DNA from: Patescibacteria group bacterium
Lineage (GTDB): Bacteria; Patescibacteriota; Gracilibacteria; UBA1369; LOWO2-01-FULL-3
Assembly: GCA_018818755.1 (NCBI GenBank)
Contig: JAHIRL010000001.1
Span: 1 to 5,205 of the forward strand
Direction: 5' to 3'
Length of the DNA stretch: 5,205 bases
Program-made: the position numbers and the translations under genes
Part shown: one piece after another, positions 1 through 4,270 of the stretch
How the letters are laid out: each line of letters begins with the position of its first letter
Numbering within the stretch: the stretch's first letter is position 1
Notes under the pieces: model-generated
Told to the model about the DNA's origin: nothing
The model's input: only the letters and a program-made list of their open reading frames with translations
The model's database searches: none

Positions 1-1
1 G

Positions 2-478
2 ACATTGTTCTTTGGGCTTTTTATGCCACTGTTCTTTTTGATTTTATTTCCAAATTCTTTCCTTATTGCTGGAATTTGGCTCACTGTTGGATTTGCTGGA
101 ATGCTTTATCATTTTATCGACTGGTATTATGATGCTTGGCTTTTGACAAATTTTGGGATACTTGATATTGAGAAAAACGGACTTTTCGATAAAACTTCGA
201 CTCGAATTGAGTATCATATGATTGAGGGAATTTCTTATACTGTTAAGGGTTTTATTCCTACTATTTTGAACTATGGGGATATTACAATTGATAAAATGGG
301 GGCGCAAACTTCTGTTATTTTGAAGGAGGCGGCGGCTCCCAAGCAGGTGGAAAGAATGATTATGAAATATCAGGAGCGATTTGTAACTGAGAAAAGTTAC
401 CGCGACCATAGTGCGCTTAAGGATATGCTTTCAGAGATGATCGCTTACCATATCCAGAATAAAAAAATTAAAAAATAG
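2..478 (+). CDS. Membrane protein with bacterial PH (bPH2-like) domain, 5' partial
   Basis: The reading frame is already open at base 2 and has no convincing start in the window (the only early candidate is a TTG at 5), so the N-terminus is probably missing. Counting from that TTG, residues about 2-17 and 18-38 are two hydrophobic segments forming a membrane hairpin. They are followed by a soluble part beginning DWYYDAWLLTNFGILDIEKN, which has the look of the bPH2 (DUF304, YdbS/YdbT-like) fold: a tyrosine-rich membrane exit, short beta strands, then a GISY...YGDITI segment and a helix with KQVERMI near residue 113. The tail is basic (KKIKK). Proteins of this type sit in the cytoplasmic membrane with the PH-like domain on the cytoplasmic side; their molecular role is mostly unknown. 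The next gene starts two bases after the stop, so the two are very likely co-transcribed. The family assignment is by recognition of the pattern, not by search. Confidence 0.75.
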   Translation, partial: TLFFGLFMPLFFLILFPNSFLIAGIWLTVGFAGMLYHFIDWYYDAWLLTNFGILDIEKNGLFDKTSTRIEYHMIEGISYTVKGFIPTILNYGDITIDKMGAQTSVILKEAAAPKQVERMIMKYQERFVTEKSYRDHSALKDMLSEMIAYHIQNKKIKK

Positions 479-480
479 TT

Positions 481-894
481 ATGAATATTGGAGTGATAGT
501 TTTATTGGGTTTTGTTGTTGTGACTTTGTTCTTGGTTGTTTTTGTTGTTGTAGCTCAGGCTCGTCGCAAAAATCTGAGTTTACAGGAATTGAACTATATT
601 AAGTCTCATTGGATTCGAATTATTGATATTTTTGGGAATAATCCTGTTCAGGCAATTATCGATGCTGACAAATTGCTGGATTATGTACTTAAGCGAAATG
701 GGTTTGTTGGTAATGTTGGTGAGATGTTGAAAAAAGCTGGGCCTCGATTTTCTGATCTCAATAAAGTTTGGATTGCCCATAAGTTGCGAAATCGCTATGC
801 ACATGAGTTGAGTGGTGGGGTTGATGTGGCTGAGGCAAAGCTCGCTTTGGCTTACTTTAAACGGGCTTTAAATGATTTAGGCTCAAAATTATAA
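481..894 (+). CDS. Membrane-anchored HEPN-like protein, hypothetical
   Basis: This 137-residue protein begins with one long hydrophobic helix (residues 4-25) followed by ARRK, which by the positive-inside rule places the rest in the cytoplasm. Residues 35-135 look entirely alpha-helical. They include a helix with PVQAIIDADKLLDYVL (55-70) and, near 97-110, WIAHKLRNRYAHEL. The latter contains R103-N104-x3-H108, which matches the R-x4-6-H signature of HEPN domains, with the polar residue after Arg that is common in them. In known HEPN proteins this motif forms an RNase active site at a dimer interface, but many HEPN-like proteins are inactive, so nuclease activity is only a possibility. The ATG is two bases after the upstream stop, with no Shine-Dalgarno sequence, which suggests an operon with the PH-domain gene and translation by re-initiation. 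No adjacent nucleotidyltransferase (MNT) partner is visible, so a classical HEPN/MNT toxin-antitoxin pair is not supported. I do not recognise a named family. Confidence 0.7.
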   Translation: MNIGVIVLLGFVVVTLFLVVFVVVAQARRKNLSLQELNYIKSHWIRIIDIFGNNPVQAIIDADKLLDYVLKRNGFVGNVGEMLKKAGPRFSDLNKVWIAHKLRNRYAHELSGGVDVAEAKLALAYFKRALNDLGSKL

Positions 895-907
895 CTGCTT
901 TGCTTTC

Positions 908-934
908 CTTGCAAAAAGCTGGAAATTTTGCAAG
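908..934. repeat. Perfect 9-bp inverted repeat in the gap upstream of gatB
   Basis: The arms CTTGCAAAA (908-916) and TTTTGCAAG (926-934) are exact reverse complements separated by a 9-base loop (917-925). The repeat lies between the stop of the HEPN-like gene (894) and the gatB ATG (960). No T-run follows it on either strand, so it does not look like a standard intrinsic terminator. It could be a regulatory dyad (operator) or an RNA hairpin in the intergenic transcript. The symmetry is certain; the role is unknown. Confidence 0.5.
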
Positions 935-946
935 AATTGGCTCATC

Positions 947-952
947 TTTAAT
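947..952 (+). promoter_or_regulatory. Possible -10 element for gatB (leaderless arrangement)
   Basis: TTTAAT matches the TATAAT consensus at five of six positions and ends seven bases before the gatB ATG. A transcript would then begin at or next to the A of the start codon, giving a leaderless mRNA. There is no good -35 box at the usual spacing, and no Shine-Dalgarno motif in 940-959. Such matches are common by chance in AT-rich DNA, so this is weak. Read-through from the upstream pair is the alternative. Confidence 0.25.
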
Positions 953-959
953 TTGAAAT

Positions 960-2408
960 ATGGAATTTGAAGCAGTTATCGGTTTGGAAATTCATGCGCA
1001 GATTTCGACTGAGACAAAAATGTTTTGTCGGTGTAATAATGATTCTTTTGATAAGGAACCGAATATAAATACTTGCCCTGTTTGTATGGGGTTTCCGGGT
1101 CAACTTCCGGTCTTAAATAAGAATGCTGTTGAAAAGGGAATTAGGGCCGCTCTTGCTCTTAATTGTAAAATTCCTGAATATTGTAAGTTTGATCGTAAGA
1201 ACTATTTTTATCCGGATAGTCCCAAGGGTTTTCAGATTTCTCAGTTTGACGAGCCGGTATCGATTGATGGTTATGTAGATGTTGAATATCTTGATAATGG
1301 TAAGTTTAGGGATTTGCGTGTCGGGGTCACGCGTTTGCATCTTGAGGATGATGCGGGGAAATTGACCCATGTAAGTGGTGGTACTTTGGTAGATTTTAGT
1401 AGATCAGGTACTCCTTTGATGGAGATTGTTTCTGAGCCCGATATGCATAGTGCTGTTGAAGCTTCGGCTTATGCTCGGGAGGTTCAGAAAATAGTGCGTT
1501 ATGTTGATAGTAGTGAAGCGGATATGGAAAAAGGGATGATGCGTTTTGATGCGAGTGTTTCCATTAGGCCGGTAGGTGAGGATAAATTGTATCCGCGTGC
1601 AGAAATTAAAAATTTGAATTCTTTTAAAGCTTTGGAGGGTGCAATTAGTTATGAAATTAGTCGACAAAAAAAAGAGTGGGAAAAGTCTGGAGGTCCTATG
1701 AAAGGGCAAATAACTGTGGGTTGGAATGATGAAAAGGGTGAGACTTTTTTCATGAGGGATAAGGAGGAGAGCGATGATTATAGATATTTTCCTGAGCCGG
1801 ATATTCCGCCGCTTGAAATTGATCAGAAGATGGTTGAAAAGTTTAAGAAAGAAATTCCGGAGTTGCCTAATCTCAAGAAGCGGCGTTATGTTGAGGAAAT
1901 GGGTTTGCTTGATGATGATGCTCGGATTTTGAGTTCGGATTTAAAATTGGCTTTGTATTTTGAGGAAGTTGTTGCGAAAACGGGCGATTTTAAAAGGGCT
2001 GTTTCTTTTATAAATACCGTTTTGATGAAACACTTGCGGGAGGAGTTGATTTCTGTGGATGAGCAGAAGGTTAGCGCCGAAATGATGGCGGGGCTGATAA
2101 ATCTTGTGAAGGATGGGGAAATTTCTAATAATTTGGCGAAGGGGGAGGTTTTTGAAGAGATGTATGTTGATGGAAAATCTGCTAAGGAGATTGTTGAGGA
2201 AAAGGGCTTAAAGCAGGTGAGTGATAGTGGGGTGATTGAGGAGGTTTGCAAGAGTGTAATTGATGCTAATCCGCAATCTGTTGAAGATATAAAATCTGGG
2301 AAAGATCGAGCAATAGGTTTTTTGGTTGGCTTGGTTATGAAGGAGATGAAGGGGCAGGCAAATCCACAAATTGTGAATGATTTGATCAAGAAAAACCTGG
2401 AGGGATAG
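960..2408 (+). CDS. gatB: Aspartyl/glutamyl-tRNA(Asn/Gln) amidotransferase subunit B
   Basis: GatB is the tRNA-binding and kinase subunit of the cytoplasmic GatCAB complex. It activates the side-chain carboxylate of misacylated Glu-tRNA(Gln) or Asp-tRNA(Asn) with ATP, and uses ammonia channelled from GatA to form the amide. At 482 residues the protein is full length. The start gives the standard opening VIGLEIHAQ (6-14). Visible family blocks are a zinc-type cysteine set C23, C25, C39, C42 (FCRC...TCPVC), the RKNYFYPDSPKGFQISQF block near 80, HLEDDAGK near 126, FSRSGTPLMEIVSEPD near 146, and DDYRYFPEPDIPP near 272. A C-terminal GatB/YqeY-type helical domain follows, with KGQANPQIVNDLI near the end. 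No gatA or gatC lies in the window, so the complex must be completed from elsewhere, a common arrangement. No Shine-Dalgarno site precedes the ATG. The stop is TAG. The gene alone does not show whether it serves Gln, Asn or both. Confidence 0.98.
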   Translation: MEFEAVIGLEIHAQISTETKMFCRCNNDSFDKEPNINTCPVCMGFPGQLPVLNKNAVEKGIRAALALNCKIPEYCKFDRKNYFYPDSPKGFQISQFDEPVSIDGYVDVEYLDNGKFRDLRVGVTRLHLEDDAGKLTHVSGGTLVDFSRSGTPLMEIVSEPDMHSAVEASAYAREVQKIVRYVDSSEADMEKGMMRFDASVSIRPVGEDKLYPRAEIKNLNSFKALEGAISYEISRQKKEWEKSGGPMKGQITVGWNDEKGETFFMRDKEESDDYRYFPEPDIPPLEIDQKMVEKFKKEIPELPNLKKRRYVEEMGLLDDDARILSSDLKLALYFEEVVAKTGDFKRAVSFINTVLMKHLREELISVDEQKVSAEMMAGLINLVKDGEISNNLAKGEVFEEMYVDGKSAKEIVEEKGLKQVSDSGVIEEVCKSVIDANPQSVEDIKSGKDRAIGFLVGLVMKEMKGQANPQIVNDLIKKNLEG

Positions 2409-2417
2409 AAGAAAATG

Positions 2418-2426
2418 TGTTAGAAT
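2418..2426 (+). promoter_or_regulatory. Extended -10 promoter for the 88-residue gene
   Basis: TGTTAGAAT fits the extended -10 pattern TG-n-TATAAT with one mismatch. It lies just after the gatB stop, so transcription should start near 2433 and give a leader of about 19 bases before the ATG at 2452. The -35 region at 17-base spacing (TGGAGG) is poor, as often tolerated with extended -10 promoters. It indicates that the small gene can be transcribed on its own even though it follows gatB closely. Confidence 0.5.
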
Positions 2427-2451
2427 ATATTAGTAACTTAACCTTATTTCT

Positions 2452-2718
2452 ATGTTTGCAACCTCGGGAGATATCCTCAATATGTCGCTTGCTGTTGGTT
2501 TTATTGTTTTAGTGATTTTTTTGGCTATGTTGATTTTTTATGCGATTTTAATTTTGCGTGATGTTTCTAAAGTTGTCGATGAGGTTGAGGAGGTTGTTAC
2601 CCGGGTGCACGGTACAATTATCCAGCCTTTAAGGGCGGTTGATTATCTTGTTGAAAAAGCTAAGCCTTATATAGAATCTGCGATTGATGCAAAAATGAAG
2701 GCTAAGAAAAAGAAATAA
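2452..2718 (+). CDS. Small single-helix membrane protein, hypothetical (DUF948-like layout)
   Basis: This 88-residue protein has one strongly hydrophobic helix at about residues 11-35. An amphipathic helix rich in V, E and D follows (about 37-53, with DVSKVVDEVEEVV), then a second helical stretch and a very basic tail (KMKAKKKK). The layout of a short N-terminus, one transmembrane helix, a coiled-coil-like heptad stretch and a lysine tail resembles DUF948/YtxG-type proteins and many uncharacterised small proteins of Patescibacteria. No catalytic motif is seen, so a structural or scaffolding role at the membrane is plausible but unproven. The ATG at 2452 is preferred over the in-frame ATG at 2482 because it suits the promoter at 2418-2426 and leaves the membrane helix with a short polar lead. 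There is no Shine-Dalgarno site. Its TAA stop directly abuts the stop of the convergent glycosyltransferase gene. Confidence 0.8.
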   Translation: MFATSGDILNMSLAVGFIVLVIFLAMLIFYAILILRDVSKVVDEVEEVVTRVHGTIIQPLRAVDYLVEKAKPYIESAIDAKMKAKKKK

Positions 2719-3546
2719 TTATCTTTTGAGTTCTTCTTTTAGAATTGTTAGGGGGAATTTTATAGTTGCGTTGTATATGCGCAGGATTCTTGAGGGTTCT
2801 TGGATCAATCTGAAAAGCCATTCCAGGCCGAATTGTTGAATGATTTTTGGGGCTCGTTTTCTTTTGCCTGCAATAAAATTGAAGGTTCCCCCAATGCCCA
2901 TTGCCAGTTTGATGTTCTTTAGATGTTTGAGGTTTCTATAGATCCAAAATTCTTGACTCGGTGCTCCGTAGGCCACAAAGAGGATGTCTGCTTTGGATTT
3001 TGAGATGCGGTCTCTTATTCCTTTTTCTTCTTCTACCGATGGTGTGCCGCTGTATGTGCCGCTAATAACCAAGCCTGGGTATTTTGCCTCAAGGATTTTT
3101 TTTACTTTTTGGCCAACTTCTTCCCAGCCTCCCAGCAAAAACACCTTATGTCCGGTTTTGGCCGCTTCTTTGCAAATGTGTTCGGTTAGATCAACTCCGG
3201 TTACGCGATTGGGCAAAATTTTCCGAATACGCTTTGGCCAAAATACTACGCATCCTGAAAAGAATAAGAACTTTATGATTTTTGTTGATTTGGATTGAGA
3301 TTTTCGGGCCGACTCCTGGAAAGCGCTGGCCCAGAGGATTCCTATTCCGTCGGGAATATTGATATCTGTTTGATTGAGAATTTTTTGGAATTTGTTGTTT
3401 TTTAGCCCTTCCAGTAGAAATTCCGGATTTGGTGTGGCTAAAAAGTGCTGTTTTCCATCGCTGGCCAGTTTTAGAGCTTTGTTGCTGGCTTCATCGAGTG
3501 TTATTGAGTCGAATCTGATTTTTAAAACTTTTATTTTTTCTGGCAT
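2719..3546 (-). CDS. WecG/TagA/CpsF family glycosyltransferase (GT26)
   Basis: Family members transfer a sugar from a UDP-sugar (for example ManNAc or ManNAcA) to an undecaprenyl-diphosphate-linked acceptor at the inner face of the membrane, in wall teichoic acid, enterobacterial common antigen or capsule synthesis. The exact donor here is unknown. Family blocks are TPNPEFL (38-44, with the Thr/Asn of the active site), NIPDGIGILWA (63-73, with the likely catalytic Asp66), LPNRVTGVDL (111-120), VFLLGG (135-140), AYGAPSQEFW (192-201), and the C-terminal GIGGTFNFIAGKRKRAP...LEWLFRLIQEPSR region (217-253), which helps with membrane docking and active-site completion. At 275 residues it is somewhat longer than many relatives because of an insert at about 76-110 that includes a hydrophobic stretch (IIKFLFFSGCVVFWP). 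The ATG at 3546 lies inside the 3' end of the methyltransferase gene (16-base overlap), pointing to one transcript and translational coupling. Codons favour A and C endings, unlike the + strand genes. Confidence 0.95.
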   Translation of the reverse strand: MPEKIKVLKIRFDSITLDEASNKALKLASDGKQHFLATPNPEFLLEGLKNNKFQKILNQTDINIPDGIGILWASAFQESARKSQSKSTKIIKFLFFSGCVVFWPKRIRKILPNRVTGVDLTEHICKEAAKTGHKVFLLGGWEEVGQKVKKILEAKYPGLVISGTYSGTPSVEEEKGIRDRISKSKADILFVAYGAPSQEFWIYRNLKHLKNIKLAMGIGGTFNFIAGKRKRAPKIIQQFGLEWLFRLIQEPSRILRIYNATIKFPLTILKEELKR

Positions 3547-4208
3547 ATAATAAGGATATTTCTATCTATGTGGGATTCTAGTATTTTAAATCCTGCTTTT
3601 GAGAGTAGGTTTCTTAGTTCTTGTTCTTTGAATGCATAATAGTACCTTTTTATCCCGGTTTTTGCCCATGGTATAAATGTGTCTCGTGGGTGATATTGCC
3701 CTAGTGATAATAGCGTGCGCAATCTGGCTTGCCAAATGTATTTTTTGTATTTGGGCTGAAAAAGATTCCAAACACTTATTATTAAAATGCCATCCTTTGC
3801 GAGGATTCTGTGTATTTCTTGCAATGCTTTTTGGCGCATTTTTGGGTGAGGGAGATGATGGAAGGAGGCTATGCTTACTGCTGTGTTTTGTGAATTATCG
3901 GTAAGAGGGATGTTTTGAAGGTTTCCTAGCTGGAAATTTGCTTTTGGGTTTTGTTTTTTGGCGTAGTTTATAAGGGCGGGGGAGTTGTCTATTCCTGTGT
4001 ATATCAGTTCTGGTTTTTTCTCCTGAATAAATTTGAAAAACCTGCCGTTGCCACAGCCTAAATCTGCTAAGGATTTTCCTTTTATGTGTGGTAGGAATAG
4101 TTCGAATTCCTTCCAGCTATACTGGCGTGTCGTATTAAACTCTTGTGAGATATTATTGTAATCTTCAACAGTTTTTGCGAGTTGTGTTTGGGCTTTTTTG
4201 TACTGCAT
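3531..4208 (-). CDS. Trm9/ALKBH8-like SAM-dependent methyltransferase (probable tRNA wobble-uridine carboxyl methyltransferase)
   Basis: This is a 225-residue class I methyltransferase. DLGCGNGRF (49-57) is motif I, which binds S-adenosylmethionine; TGIDNSPALI (71-80) holds the acidic residue for the SAM ribose; ISVWNL (144-149) lies on a later core strand. Several features point specifically to the Trm9/ALKBH8 group. These are the N-terminal YNNISQEFNTTRQYSW (compare the Y-x-x-I-A-x-H-F-x-x-T-R-x-x-x-W pattern), SIASFHHL (112-119), and a C-terminal block DTFIPW (176-181) followed by KRYYYAFKEQEL (187-198), matching the VPW...RYYH-x-F-x-E-x-EL region. Trm9 methylates cm5U34 of tRNA to mcm5U34. 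The gene lies head to head with elp3, whose product makes cm5U, which strongly supports that role. It is shorter than yeast Trm9 (about 280 residues), and no Trm112 partner is seen. Another carboxyl methyltransferase role, such as a CmoM-like one on cmo5U, remains possible. It overlaps the glycosyltransferase gene by 16 bases. Confidence 0.85.
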   Translation of the reverse strand: MQYKKAQTQLAKTVEDYNNISQEFNTTRQYSWKEFELFLPHIKGKSLADLGCGNGRFFKFIQEKKPELIYTGIDNSPALINYAKKQNPKANFQLGNLQNIPLTDNSQNTAVSIASFHHLPHPKMRQKALQEIHRILAKDGILIISVWNLFQPKYKKYIWQARLRTLLSLGQYHPRDTFIPWAKTGIKRYYYAFKEQELRNLLSKAGFKILESHIDRNILIICQKK

Positions 4209-4270
4209 GGCTGTGATTATATATTAAAATTTTGTTTTAGTGTAATATTGGTCGGGTTAATCACTTGTTT
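4209..4270. promoter_or_regulatory. Shared divergent promoter region between the Trm9-like gene and elp3
   Basis: These 62 bases are the whole upstream DNA of both divergent genes. Besides the minus-strand TATAAT at 4216-4221, the centre holds the palindrome AAAATTTT (4226-4233). On the + strand there are two weak -10-like sequences that could serve elp3: TAATAT (4243-4248) and GTTAAT (4256-4261), each with four of six consensus bases. No Shine-Dalgarno motif precedes the elp3 ATG. The short shared region makes coordinated expression of the two genes plausible, but no operator can be named. Confidence 0.4.
4216..4221 (-). promoter_or_regulatory. Consensus -10 box of the methyltransferase-glycosyltransferase operon
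   Basis: On the minus strand the sequence is a perfect TATAAT ending seven bases before the methyltransferase ATG, so the expected transcript start falls at or within a couple of bases of the start codon. A loose -35 (TTACAC, minus strand of 4240-4245) stands 18 bases upstream. There is no Shine-Dalgarno sequence between the box and the ATG, which fits a leaderless mRNA. Confidence 0.5.

Noticed and set aside
510..555. GTT/TTG-rich simple repeat
   Set aside because: It is the coding sequence of the valine/phenylalanine-rich membrane helix of the HEPN-like protein, made repetitive by G/T-biased codon use, and not a separate repeat element.
481..894. A classical HEPN/MNT toxin-antitoxin pair
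   Set aside because: There is no nucleotidyltransferase-like gene beside it; the neighbours are a PH-domain membrane protein and gatB.
908..934. Intrinsic terminator after the HEPN-like gene
   Set aside because: The 9-bp stem is real but AT-rich and is not followed by a run of T on either strand.
1886..2389. A 167-codon open frame on the minus strand inside gatB
   Set aside because: It is antisense to the conserved C-terminal half of GatB; the composition (S, T, I, F rich) is what antisense of this codon use gives, and no domain is recognisable.
2984..3298. A 104-codon + strand frame opposite the glycosyltransferase
   Set aside because: The opposite strand carries conserved GT26 motifs across the same bases, and the + frame has no recognisable feature.
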